Positions 42,161 through 50,393 of a stretch of DNA of 57,504 nucleotides are shown here, one piece after another (the stretch's first letter is position 1; each line of letters starts with the position of its first letter). Both the position numbers and the translations under genes were made by a program. Origin of the DNA: Propionibacteriaceae bacterium (GTDB lineage: Bacteria; Actinomycetota; Actinomycetes; Propionibacteriales; Propionibacteriaceae); NCBI GenBank assembly GCA_017882685.1, contig JADGPA010000074.1, forward strand, positions 1 through 57,504. The letters run 5' to 3'. The notes below the pieces were generated by a model that saw nothing but the letters and a program-made list of their open reading frames with translations, was not told the DNA's origin and did not search any database.

Positions 42161-42985
42161 TCACTCTGCGGACCACGCAGCGATGGCTGCCGCGCACTGG
42201 CGTGTGCCTGCAGCCACCCCCGCAGCGAATGCGCGGTCGGTTCCCTCTGGTGCCAACAGATCCGGACCCAAGGCAATCTTCCCGGCGAGACTCGGCTCGA
42301 TCAGCACCACGCGGGCACCGGCCTTGGCCAGGTGCGCGGCCTGGTTGACGGGCCGCCGATTCGCCCGGACGGCGCCGGAGAACGGCGCCACAGCGATCAC
42401 CGCGTCCGCGCCGGCCGCGACGTCCAGATTCGCCGGGGAGCGCAGCCCGCCGTCGAAGTGCAGCCGCCCATCGATCCGGACCGCCGGGAACACCCCCGGC
42501 AGGGCGCAACTTGCAGCCACCGCAGCCGCCAGGTCGGCCGGCTGCCCGGCGGAGAAGAACGCGGGACGGCCGGACGTCGCGTCGGTTGCGACGATCACGA
42601 GGTTCGAGGGCCACGCCAGTCCGGAAAGACCCGGCGCGACCCTCTCGACCCACTCGGCCTCCGCCGACGCCGTCCATGCCCTGGTGGCGCGACCACCCAG
42701 CCAAGCAACGGCGTGCCGTCGGCTCGGATGCAGCTGCGCTGCCACAAGGCGCGCAACGTGGGCGGCCCGGATGCGGCCCGCACGCTCCCGCTGTGCCTCG
42801 TCCAGTTCGGGCACAGCACCGGACGTGGTCAACCACGCAGCAACGAGCGCGCCGGCAGAGGTGCCCACCACCAGGTCCGCGTCCAGCGACAGGCCGGCGC
42901 GGGACAGCCCTGCGAGCACTCCCAGCTCCCAGGCGATGCCGGTGGCGCCGCCGCTGCCCAACACGAGGGCCCTGCGCAAACTCAT
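42161..42985 (-). CDS. Patatin-like phospholipase 1
   Basis: A 274-residue protein with the oxyanion loop GSGGATG (10-16), the nucleophile S43 in GTSAG, and the catalytic Asp178 in HFDGG, i.e. the Ser-Asp dyad of patatin/RssA-like acyl hydrolases. No membrane helix or signal peptide is seen, so it is probably cytoplasmic. Its lipid or ester substrate is unknown. A second, different patatin is encoded at 50934-51992. Confidence 0.9.
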   Translation of the reverse strand: MSLRRALVLGSGGATGIAWELGVLAGLSRAGLSLDADLVVGTSAGALVAAWLTTSGAVPELDEAQRERAGRIRAAHVARLVAAQLHPSRRHAVAWLGGRATRAWTASAEAEWVERVAPGLSGLAWPSNLVIVATDATSGRPAFFSAGQPADLAAAVAASCALPGVFPAVRIDGRLHFDGGLRSPANLDVAAGADAVIAVAPFSGAVRANRRPVNQAAHLAKAGARVVLIEPSLAGKIALGPDLLAPEGTDRAFAAGVAAGTRQCAAAIAAWSAE

Positions 42986-43098
42986 CCCCCGATTCTGCCC
43001 CTTCCCGGCCAGCGAATTCTTCGCAAGCTCTCAGCAAGATAGTTGCCGCCGGCGGCAGACTCACCCCCAGAGACCCATCAACGAATGAGGAGCTTCGG

Positions 43099-43734
43099 TT
43101 GCGCGGAGCTGGCGTCATCGGGGTGGTTCTGCTGTCCCTGCTGACGGGGTGCGTCGGCGCAGCGCAGGCGTGGACGCCCGGCCCGATCATCACCGAGTCT
43201 GTCACTCCGCCCCCGGTCACACCGGGCACCGTAACCCCCTCGCCCACCGTGACCACGCCGGCCAAACCCACCGTTCCAGACTCCGCGGGCGCCCTTGACG
43301 TGAGTTCGTTCGAGTCCGCCCACTTCGCCAGCCCCACCGGACGCATCTGGTGCGCGCTGGCCGGTGACTGGGCGCTGTGCCACTTCCCGCGCGACATGAA
43401 CACCAGCAAGGTGCCCAAGCCGTCGAAGGTCTGCCCCGGCGCAGGGATCGATGTCACCGGGGTATCGGTGACGACAAAAGGCGCGGACTACTTCTGCAGC
43501 GGCGGGGCCGAGTCCCTGCCACAGACAACTGGCATCTACACCGGCTGGTGGAAGCCCACCGGCTACCCCGCGGTCACCTACGACGGGCAGAAGATGGCCA
43601 CCCTTCCCTACGGTCGCAAGCTGGTCCACGGGAAGCTCATTTGCCTCAGCGAGCAGTCCGGGATCACCTGCGGCAACACGAGCACGGGGGTCGGCTTCAA
43701 GATCTCCCGGGCGGGTGTGACCTTCATCAAATGA
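43099..43734 (+). CDS. Secreted lipoprotein, cysteine-rich domain
   Basis: About 211 residues from TTG 43099, chosen because GAGGAG lies 6 bases upstream and the frame then opens with a signal peptide (MRGAGVIGVVLLSLLTGC). The lipidated cysteine is residue 18. A Thr/Pro-rich linker (about 28-58) with TVTPSPTVTTP follows. The remaining domain has six cysteines (WCAL, LCHF, VCPG, FCSG, ICLS, TCGN) that likely form three disulfides. The two lipoproteins of this window share this layout but not sequence. Function unknown. Confidence 0.75.
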   Translation: MRGAGVIGVVLLSLLTGCVGAAQAWTPGPIITESVTPPPVTPGTVTPSPTVTTPAKPTVPDSAGALDVSSFESAHFASPTGRIWCALAGDWALCHFPRDMNTSKVPKPSKVCPGAGIDVTGVSVTTKGADYFCSGGAESLPQTTGIYTGWWKPTGYPAVTYDGQKMATLPYGRKLVHGKLICLSEQSGITCGNTSTGVGFKISRAGVTFIK

Positions 43735-43737
43735 GCA

Positions 43738-43773
43738 TGGCGCCGGCACCGTGGGGGGTGGGTGCCGGCGCCA
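43738..43773 (+). terminator. Strong stem-loop after the lipoprotein gene
   Basis: The 13-base arms TGGCGCCGGCACC (43738-43750) and GGTGCCGGCGCCA (43761-43773) are perfect inverted repeats with a 10-base loop, starting four bases after the stop codon. No U-tract follows, as is usual for GC-rich actinobacterial terminators. Confidence 0.75.
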
Positions 43774-43824
43774 GTCCTCGGGCGGGCGGTCATCGGCGCA
43801 GGGTGGCCTCGGTATCGTGTCGGC

Positions 43825-46326
43825 ATGTCCGCGACGGCGTCCGAGCATTCCAGCCCGCTCGTCGACGCCTACCGGGCGCATCCGTCGAGAGCAGGGGTCG
43901 ACGAACTCGTCGACGACAACGGCGTCCGTCCGCACGCACAAGCCCTCGCAGCCACCGTTGAGGGCATGGGCATCGGGGGCCTACTCGCAGCCCGGGCCGA
44001 GGCGGTCAACCAGGTGGCAGACGAGGGCATCAGCTACGGCGCGGCCGCGTCCGGCGTTCGTCAGCCCTGGCTGGTTGACCCGCTCCCCTTGCCGCTGGAC
44101 GGGGCCGACTGGCTCACCCTCGAGCGTGGCCTCGGGCAACGCGCTGCGCTGCTGGACGCCGTGCTGGCCGACCTCTATTCCGACCGGACGCTGCTGCGCC
44201 GCCGGGTACTACCCGCTGCGGCCGTGCTCAGCCATCCCGGGTTCACCCGCACCGCTGACCACATCGGCACGTCCAACCGTCGCCAGCTGGTTCTGACCGC
44301 CACCGACATCGGCAGGGACGCGTCGGGCACGTGGCGGGTCATCTCCGACCGGACCCAGGCACCGGCAGGGGCGGGCTATGCGATGGCCACCCGCCGCATC
44401 GTCAGCCGGGTGCTCGCCGGCCTGCACCGCACCAGCGACCTGGCCCGGCTGCGGAGCTTCTTCCACGCCATGACCGGCGCCCTCCTTGACGCCGCCCCTG
44501 GCGGCACGGAGATTCCACGGGTCGTGCTGCTTTCCCCGGGCGCAGCCAGCGAGACCGCGTTCGACCAGGGCTTCCTCGCCACCATGCTGGGCTTTCCGCT
44601 GGCGGAGGCCGACGACCTCGTTGTCAGCAAGGGACGGGTGTGGCTGCGGGCCGGCGGTGAGCTGGAGCCGGTGGACGTGATCCTGCGCCGGGTCGAGGCG
44701 ATGCTGAGCGACCCGCTGGAGTTCCGGGGCAACTCGGAGGTCGGGCTTCCCGGCATGGTGGAGACCGCCCGGCAGGGTGCGGTGACCGTCGTGAACCCGG
44801 TCGGCGCCGGCGTCCTGGACAACCCTGCCCTGATCGCCCACCTACATCCGGTCGCGCGGGCCCTGCTCGGCGAGGACCCGTTGCTGGACTCCCCCGACAC
44901 CTGGTGGTGCGGCGACCCGGCGCAGGCCAGCCATGTGCTGGCCAACCTGGAGAACCTCGTGATCAAGCCGGTTGCGCGCACCGGCGGGACCGCCGTCCGC
45001 TACGGCTGGCTGCTCGACGTCGCCGAACGGGCGGAGCTCGCCGACCGCATCAGCGACGAGCCGTGGGCATGGTGCGGGCAGGAGCCGATCGAGCTGTCGA
45101 CGGCCCCCGTCGTCACCCCGGCAGGGCTGGAACCGCGACGCTTCGTGCTGCGCACCTTCGGGGTCGCCACCGGCGACGGGTACACCTTCCTGCCCGGCGG
45201 CCTCGGTCGTGTCGCTGCAGGGGTCGACGAGCGAACCGTCTCCAGCGCCGCCGGCACGCTGGCCAAGGACGTCTGGGTGCCAGCGGCCACGCAGGAGCGG
45301 GCAGAGCCGGCAGAACGCGTGCGGCGCCGGCTGCTCACCCTCGCGCCGCGGGAAACCGCCGTTCCACCCCGGGTGGCGCACACCCTGATGACGATCGGCC
45401 GGTTCGCCGAGCGGGCGGAGTCGACCGCCCGCCTGGTGAAGGTGGCCGATGACCTCAGCGAGGACTTCAACTCCCGGCCCGGGACGCCCGGCGCGGAGGC
45501 AGCCGCAGCGCTGCTGGCAGCGGTCACCCGCATCACCGGCATCGATCGCTGGTACGCAGAAACACCGCTGGGCTACCTCACCCGGGTGGCGCTCGACCCG
45601 TCCGCGCCCGGTGGCGTTCACCACAGCGCCGGCCGCCTCACCGCGGAGGCGCAGGAGGTGCGTGACCTGATGAGCGTGGACGTCTGGAGCGTGTTCAACC
45701 GCCTCGAACGCACCCTCGGACGGCGACCGGCGGAGGACGACCAGCTCCAGCCGGTGCTGGCCGACGTGCTGGAATCGCTGCTCGCCTACGCCGGGATCAT
45801 GGCCCAGAGCATGGTGCGCGACTCGTCCTGGGCGTTCCTCGACGCCGGCAGCCGGCTCGAGCGGGCGCGGCACACCGTCTCGCTGCTGCGGCAGGCCATG
45901 GTGGACCAGGCCGGGGACGCGACAGCTGACCTGGTTGCCGACGCGGTCCTGCGTGCCGGCGAGAGCATCATCACCCACCGCCGCAGGGCGGCTTCGGGCA
46001 CCGGCCCGGCCAGCGCCGCCGAGTCGGTGCGCCAACTGCTGGTGCACGACCCGGCCAACCCGCGATCGGTGGCCCACCAGCTCGCGGCCCTGGCCGCCGA
46101 CCTGCGCCTGGTCGGAGACGATCGGCTGGCCGACCAGGCTGCCGCCCTGCTCGCCGAGGTGGACGCCGCCGCCGACGCCGCTCCCGTCGACGCCCCGCAG
46201 CAACTCCAGCAGCTAGCGCGGGCGCTGGACGGCCTGGGCGAGCGGATCGCTGCCCGTCACTTCGTTCGCCAGGCCACCCGCCGGACGGCGGAAACCAGCT
46301 GGTCGACCCCCTGGCAGGTGGGCTGA
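43825..46326 (+). CDS. Circularly permuted ATP-grasp (type 2) fused to an alpha-E domain
   Basis: About 833 residues from ATG 43825. The first ~480 residues form the circularly permuted ATP-grasp domain: GISYGAAASGVRQPWLVDPLPLPL at the start, GAGYAMATRRIVSRVL, GFPLAEADDLVVSKGRVWLR, and LENLVIKPVARTGG with the ATP-binding lysine. Residues about 505-825 are the alpha-helical alpha-E domain, with TLMTIGRFAERAESTARLV matching its FWMGRYxERAExxARLL signature. These are usually two adjacent genes; here they are one. The transglutaminase gene overlaps the stop by one base. The set is thought to make and process peptide-like bonds, but the product is unknown. Confidence 0.9.
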   Translation: MSATASEHSSPLVDAYRAHPSRAGVDELVDDNGVRPHAQALAATVEGMGIGGLLAARAEAVNQVADEGISYGAAASGVRQPWLVDPLPLPLDGADWLTLERGLGQRAALLDAVLADLYSDRTLLRRRVLPAAAVLSHPGFTRTADHIGTSNRRQLVLTATDIGRDASGTWRVISDRTQAPAGAGYAMATRRIVSRVLAGLHRTSDLARLRSFFHAMTGALLDAAPGGTEIPRVVLLSPGAASETAFDQGFLATMLGFPLAEADDLVVSKGRVWLRAGGELEPVDVILRRVEAMLSDPLEFRGNSEVGLPGMVETARQGAVTVVNPVGAGVLDNPALIAHLHPVARALLGEDPLLDSPDTWWCGDPAQASHVLANLENLVIKPVARTGGTAVRYGWLLDVAERAELADRISDEPWAWCGQEPIELSTAPVVTPAGLEPRRFVLRTFGVATGDGYTFLPGGLGRVAAGVDERTVSSAAGTLAKDVWVPAATQERAEPAERVRRRLLTLAPRETAVPPRVAHTLMTIGRFAERAESTARLVKVADDLSEDFNSRPGTPGAEAAAALLAAVTRITGIDRWYAETPLGYLTRVALDPSAPGGVHHSAGRLTAEAQEVRDLMSVDVWSVFNRLERTLGRRPAEDDQLQPVLADVLESLLAYAGIMAQSMVRDSSWAFLDAGSRLERARHTVSLLRQAMVDQAGDATADLVADAVLRAGESIITHRRRAASGTGPASAAESVRQLLVHDPANPRSVAHQLAALAADLRLVGDDRLADQAAALLAEVDAAADAAPVDAPQQLQQLARALDGLGERIAARHFVRQATRRTAETSWSTPWQVG

Positions 46327-47249
46327 TGGTCACCCAGTTCGGACCGCGCCGCTACCGGGTCAGCCACGTCACCCGGTACTCCTACGACGACGTCCTCGAG
46401 GCCTGCTACAACCGTGGGCTGCTACGTCCGCGAGAGACGCCGCACCAGCAGGTACTGTCCAGCACGGTGGTGGCCACCCCGCCATCGGACGAGGTGAGCA
46501 CGCACACCGACTACTTCGGCAACCACTCCGTGTACCTGGAGTCCCGCGCCCCCGCGACGGAGCTGACCATCTCTGCCACCAGCGTCGTCGCGGTCGACTG
46601 GGTAGCCCCCGACCTGGCGGGCCTGGACGCCTGGACCGTGTCGGACGCCGCAGAAGCAATCCTCGGGAGCGCCGACCCGGTTGAGCTCGCCGAGTTCACG
46701 CTGCCGTCCCCGTTGGTGGCGATCGGGCCGATGATCCGGGACTACGCCGGCGAGGTGCTGGCCCCGGACCGTCGGTTCGGTGAGGCGGTGGCCGCGCTGC
46801 TGCACCGGATCCACGCCGACTTCAGTTATCGGCAGGGCGCCACGTCGGTGAAGACGACGCTCTCGGAGCTGCTGGAGCTGCGCCAGGGAGTCTGCCAGGA
46901 CTTCGCGCACCTCGCCGTCGGCTGCCTACGAGCGGCCGGGCTACCGGCCCGGTACGTCAGCGGCTATCTGGAGACGATCCCGCCCCCAGGCAAGGAGAAG
47001 CTGCGGGGCGCCGACGCCACCCACGCCTGGGCCTCCGTGCTCACCCCCACCGGCGAGTGGGTCGACCTGGATCCGACCAACGACAACTTCGCCGACTCCC
47101 GCTACATCGTCACGGCCTGGGGGCGGGACTTCTCCGACGTTTCCCCGCTGCGCGGCGTTGTCTTCACAGAGGCGGGCAGCTCCGACCTCGTTGTGGAGGT
47201 CGACGTCCAGCCGTTACCGCTCGACGACCCGGAGTTGCCGGCCATCTGA
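46326..47249 (+). CDS. Transglutaminase-like cysteine protease/amidase
   Basis: A 307-residue protein. A beta-rich N-terminal domain (YRVSHVTRYSYDDVL) precedes the papain-like transglutaminase core with the catalytic triad C190 (QGVCQDFAHLA), H233 (ATHAWASV) and D248 (VDLDPTND). The ATG shares its first base with the stop codon of the ATP-grasp gene (TGATG), indicating translational coupling. In related operons this enzyme accompanies ATP-grasp and alpha-E proteins and is expected to cut or transfer the peptide bond they make. No signal peptide is present. Confidence 0.92.
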   Translation: MVTQFGPRRYRVSHVTRYSYDDVLEACYNRGLLRPRETPHQQVLSSTVVATPPSDEVSTHTDYFGNHSVYLESRAPATELTISATSVVAVDWVAPDLAGLDAWTVSDAAEAILGSADPVELAEFTLPSPLVAIGPMIRDYAGEVLAPDRRFGEAVAALLHRIHADFSYRQGATSVKTTLSELLELRQGVCQDFAHLAVGCLRAAGLPARYVSGYLETIPPPGKEKLRGADATHAWASVLTPTGEWVDLDPTNDNFADSRYIVTAWGRDFSDVSPLRGVVFTEAGSSDLVVEVDVQPLPLDDPELPAI

Positions 47250-47255
47250 GGCCGG

Positions 47256-47342
47256 TCAGCCGAGCCCGTACTCCTGGCTGTAGGCGGTCTCGGTGTCGGT
47301 GATCCGCACAGTGGCGAGACCGGCAACCCAGCCCCTCGAGCC
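47256..47342 (-). pseudogene. Possible 3' remnant of a degraded gene
   Basis: A short open frame on the minus strand reads GWVAGLATVRITDTETAY and ends in TGA at 47256-47258. It has coding-like composition but no start. It is interrupted upstream by a stop at about 47345, and a neighbouring frame (VPVVGIAPEDGKARG) looks coding just before it, as if a frameshift separated them. It is too short to identify, and chance in GC-rich DNA is not excluded. Confidence 0.25.
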
Positions 47343-47455
47343 TTTCCGTCTTCAGGAGCGATACCCACAACCGGGACCTGCCGAATGTCCGGGGCACCGC
47401 CCCGCCACGCGCCTGACCACGTCGTGACTGCGTATGGATCACAGATCGCCAGCAG

Positions 47456-47484
47456 TTGCTGCCACATGAACGCAGGGTGACAAT
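47456..47484 (+). promoter_or_regulatory. Promoter candidate for the DUF2199 gene
   Basis: TTGCTG (47456-47461) and GACAAT (47479-47484) are separated by 17 bases, near the sigma-70-type consensus, and lie about 50 bases before the ATG at 47532. Confidence 0.45.
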
Positions 47485-47531
47485 CCTCCGGTTCGCCGGA
47501 CGCGGCGACCAAGCTGGAGGAAGATTGGGGC

Positions 47532-48059
47532 ATGTTCTCGGTGATCGGCGGATCCAGCGCGCCGTGCGCAGTGTGCCGCCAGGTACACCGCGACCTGCCG
47601 CGCGTGCTGGGTACCTCGGCGCCGGATGACTGGCTCGCCGTCAGCCCGGGAGAGCGGCTCGAGGCCGAACTCACGCCCGACGTCTGCATCCTCCCCCACG
47701 GCGGCGCCACCCGACATTTCATCCGTGGCCACATCCAGCTGCCGCTGCTCGTGCCCGACCCGGAGATCTTCGTCTGGTCGGTGTGGGTGGAGGTGGAGGA
47801 GGAGTCGATGTCCTCCATCGCCCAGAGCTGGAGCGACCCCAATCGCGCGGCGATCGCCCCGATCACGGGCTGGCTCGCAACGGAGCTGCCCTACGAGCAG
47901 CCGACCAAGGGCCTCGAGGTGGTCGTCCACACCCGGGATCCCGGACAGGTGCCGCTGCTGATGGTGGCGTCGGGTGCCACCCACACGCTCGCCGCCGAAC
48001 AGCACAACGGCGTGGGCCTGCACCGCGTCGCGGAGTTGGCGGAGCTGTTGAAGCGTTGA
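47532..48059 (+). CDS. DUF2199-like protein
   Basis: A 175-residue protein with an N-terminal CAVCRQVHRDLP (C12 and C15, possible metal site with H19), then RHFIRGHIQLPLLVPDPEIFVWSVWVEVEEESM, which matches the DUF2199 pattern of an IRGxIxIP strand followed by a WVxxxEE strand. The function of the family is unknown. GGAGGAAG lies about 9 bases before the ATG. A small gene follows after 7 bases. Confidence 0.78.
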   Translation: MFSVIGGSSAPCAVCRQVHRDLPRVLGTSAPDDWLAVSPGERLEAELTPDVCILPHGGATRHFIRGHIQLPLLVPDPEIFVWSVWVEVEEESMSSIAQSWSDPNRAAIAPITGWLATELPYEQPTKGLEVVVHTRDPGQVPLLMVASGATHTLAAEQHNGVGLHRVAELAELLKR

Positions 48060-48066
48060 AGCAGTC

Positions 48067-48273
48067 ATGAGCGACTTCTTCGAGATCTTCAACCCCGGTC
48101 AGCGCTACACGCGCGAGCAACTGGAGACGGAGAAGCTGCTCGTCGTGCAGGACGCACAGGGCGGCAACGGGCCGGATCCGCTCGACCTCGATTCGGGCTC
48201 TGTTGTGCTGCGGATGCCACTGCTCGCTGCCGACGTCGAGGACGAAGACGGGGAACCGCCCGACGGACGCTAG
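48067..48273 (+). CDS. Small acidic protein, 68 residues
   Basis: It starts at ATG 48067, seven bases after the DUF2199 gene, with weak ribosome-binding signal (GAAGCAG). The sequence has a front FFEIFNPGQRYTREQLE segment and a mid part LLVVQDAQGGNGPDPLDLDSGSVVLRMP, ending in an acidic tail. The pattern looks like a conserved actinobacterial small protein but I cannot name it. It has no membrane segment. It is probably co-transcribed with the DUF2199 gene. Confidence 0.6.
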   Translation: MSDFFEIFNPGQRYTREQLETEKLLVVQDAQGGNGPDPLDLDSGSVVLRMPLLAADVEDEDGEPPDGR

Positions 48274-48662
48274 CCGCGGGCGCGCGGGCCCCCTGCGCGG
48301 CGCAGGAACCACAGGTTGGCGACGAGCAGGATCACCAGGAGGATGGCCGCGCCGATCAATCGGGAAACCCGCACGAGCGAGGCGTCGGGATCATCGCCGA
48401 GGACGTAGATCACAGCCCAGACCAGGTTGAAGAAGGTGGGCACAACCAGCAGGGATGCCACGACCCACCGCAGCCACCGCCAGGGTGGGGGGCGCCGCTG
48501 GCCTCCCAGCGGCTCGACCAGTTCCATCGGGACCGGGCCGACCAGCGTGACCTCTGCTGTCGAGGGGTCCGACATCAGGTCCTCGAGCTCAGGGTCGGGT
48601 GGCATCAGGATCGGGCGCCGGGCTGGCACCGGCCCCATCGGCTGCTGGTCGAACATCGGCAT
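48270..48662 (-). CDS. Small two-helix membrane protein
   Basis: About 130 residues from ATG 48662, chosen because AGGAGGA lies 6 bases upstream; ATG codons further upstream are badly spaced from it. A Pro-rich cytosolic N-terminal part (1-60) precedes two transmembrane helices (about 65-88 and 98-120), and the end RRAGGPRARG is basic. Function unknown. It overlaps the preceding small gene by four bases, tail to tail. Confidence 0.62.
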   Translation of the reverse strand: MPMFDQQPMGPVPARRPILMPPDPELEDLMSDPSTAEVTLVGPVPMELVEPLGGQRRPPPWRWLRWVVASLLVVPTFFNLVWAVIYVLGDDPDASLVRVSRLIGAAILLVILLVANLWFLRRAGGPRARG

Positions 48663-48721
48663 CGACATTCCTCCTGAATGCGGCGGCGCCGCCGGCTTCA
48701 GAGTAGCCATAGGATCCCGGA

Positions 48722-49141
48722 ATGGACCTGGAATTCCGGCTCTCACTGGTTGCGGAGAATATCGATCGCGATCTTGTTCACCACTGGCTGAGCGACCTCT
48801 CCTACTGGGCGAAAGGTCGCCCAGCCGAACTGCAGGACGCCGCCATCGACGCGTCACGCAACTACAGCGTCCACGAGGTCGGAAGCGGACGGCAGGTCGG
48901 CTACGCCCGGGTGGTCACCGACGGGGTGACCTTCGCATGGTTGTGCGACGTGTTCGTCGCCCCGGACGCGCGGGGCGCGGGGGTGGGCAAGCTGCTGGTT
49001 GACGGCGTCCTCGCCGACCTGGACGCGCTCGGGGTGCGGCGCACTCTCCTTGCGACTGCGGATGCCCACGGCCTGTACGCGCAGTACGGCTTCGAACCTC
49101 TGGCCGAACCCGCGCGCTGGATGGGCCGGGGAACGGTCTAG
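48722..49141 (+). CDS. GNAT-family N-acetyltransferase
   Basis: A 139-residue GNAT. The acetyl-CoA loop is in DVFVAPDARGAGVGKLLVDGVL (R/QxxGxG/A as RGAGVG). LSYWAKGRPAELQDAAIDASRNYSVHE at the N-terminus and HGLYAQYGFEPL at the C-terminus match small YjgM/ArsN2-like acetyltransferases. The substrate is unknown. It is divergent from the membrane-protein gene upstream and overlaps the next one by four bases tail to tail. Confidence 0.88.
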   Translation: MDLEFRLSLVAENIDRDLVHHWLSDLSYWAKGRPAELQDAAIDASRNYSVHEVGSGRQVGYARVVTDGVTFAWLCDVFVAPDARGAGVGKLLVDGVLADLDALGVRRTLLATADAHGLYAQYGFEPLAEPARWMGRGTV

Positions 49142-49518
49142 ACCCCGGTGTCCCGGTTGAACCGCCACACCAGCCAGCCACCAACCAGGACGGCGAGCAG
49201 GCCGGCGATCGCGAACGGCCACGGGCTCATCAACTCGGAGCAGCCGGAAGAGGTCGCGTCGGACCAACACCGCTGTCCCGGTCCACCAAGGTTGTTGAGC
49301 GCGACCACGAGCGGCAATACCCCCAGTCCGGGGATGATGGCGAGGACAGCTGTCGAGCGGGACGCGGGGAGCGCGATACCCACGATGGCGAGGACGATAG
49401 CGATTCCCAGCGCAAACGGGCCCACGGTCAACGCCCCCACCACTCCGAGTCCGGTCAGCACACCGACGCCGGCCCAAAGAGCGTAGGTCCACGCCGGTCG
49501 TGCGATGGCCTCGGGCAT
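49138..49518 (-). CDS. Four-helix membrane protein, unknown function
   Basis: About 126 residues from ATG 49518, with GGAGG 8 bases upstream. There are four hydrophobic helices: about 12-30, 33-52, 56-75 and 99-118. The loop before the last helix has two cysteines (QRCWSDATSSGCSEL) that may form an extracytoplasmic disulfide. No family recognised. Confidence 0.6.
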   Translation of the reverse strand: MPEAIARPAWTYALWAGVGVLTGLGVVGALTVGPFALGIAIVLAIVGIALPASRSTAVLAIIPGLGVLPLVVALNNLGGPGQRCWSDATSSGCSELMSPWPFAIAGLLAVLVGGWLVWRFNRDTGV

Positions 49519-49555
49519 AAGGACGACCTCCGCTGCCAACGCTACTGCGCCAGCG

Positions 49556-50323
49556 CTAGTCCTCTATGGCCCGCACCCAATCGGCGACGAAACGGAAGCT
49601 GTCCTGCTCGGCCGCGTGATAGCGGAAGAGGACCTGCTGACCCTCGCGCAATGCGCGAAAGCCCTCTGCTTCGATCATCGAGAAATGCGCCCACGCGTCG
49701 CGTCCGGCCGGGAGTTCCGCGCTGCTGATGGCGCCCCAGCCCTTGTCGGTCTTCCAGAACTTCACCACTCCACGCGCAACGCCGGGGTCATCGGCCGTCA
49801 GGTCCGCGCCGAAGAGCAGCCCCGTGCCGGTGAAGCTGACCCCAGGGAAGTCGAGGTTCTCCGCGCTGAGCCTGAACCCGAACTCGGTGTGCAGGTCGAT
49901 CGAGGCCTGGTTTGCGCTGCTCACGAAGTACCAGACCCGGTCGGTGCGTCCGTGGAGCCAGCGCAGGCGCTCGGCGGTGAGCCGGCGACCGACGCCGAGC
50001 CGGCGGAAGCTCGGGTCGACGACGAGCCCGAGCAGGTACCACCCGTCCTGCGCTGCCGATTTCGGATGACCGATCGCGGGAGCGAGCCAGGCGATCGTTG
50101 AGTAGCCGACAAGTTGCCCGTCGACCAGCCCGACGAAGGTGGCCCGGTCGGTCGCGTCCAGGCCGCTCTCCAGCACCGTCCGCCATGCCGTCGGGTCGCC
50201 ACCCTCCCGCTGCACGGCGAGGGCAACGCACGCGTCCAGGTGGCGCTGGGCCAGCGGCTCAACCACAACCTCGGTCCGGTGGCCGTGCACTTCTGGCTCG
50301 TACGCGGCGAAGAGTGATTCCAC
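49556..50323 (-). CDS. GNAT acetyltransferase fused to a C-terminal cold-shock domain
   Basis: A 255-residue protein starting at GTG 50323. Residues about 17-172 form a GNAT domain with the acetyl-CoA loop RRLGVGRRL (107-115) and strand YLLGLVVDPSF. Residues about 184-253 resemble a cold-shock nucleic-acid-binding domain: GVVKFWKTDKGWGAIS carries the RNP1-like KGWGAI (KGFGFI in CspA), AWAHFSMI the RNP2-like segment (VFVHFSAI), and GFRALREGQQVLFRY matches GYKSLDEGQKVSF. The fusion suggests acetylation linked to RNA or DNA binding. The substrate is unknown. Confidence 0.85.
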   Translation of the reverse strand: MESLFAAYEPEVHGHRTEVVVEPLAQRHLDACVALAVQREGGDPTAWRTVLESGLDATDRATFVGLVDGQLVGYSTIAWLAPAIGHPKSAAQDGWYLLGLVVDPSFRRLGVGRRLTAERLRWLHGRTDRVWYFVSSANQASIDLHTEFGFRLSAENLDFPGVSFTGTGLLFGADLTADDPGVARGVVKFWKTDKGWGAISSAELPAGRDAWAHFSMIEAEGFRALREGQQVLFRYHAAEQDSFRFVADWVRAIED

Positions 50324-50393
50324 CCGCCCAAACCTAGCCGCCGACCGAGCCCGCGGATGCGCCGCTCGTGGAGCCTGCGCCTATCCTGTGCCG

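Noticed and set aside
40886-43042. A 718-residue plus-strand open frame opposite pyruvate carboxylase.
   Set aside because: It is the antisense of a clearly conserved enzyme and has no recognisable domain.
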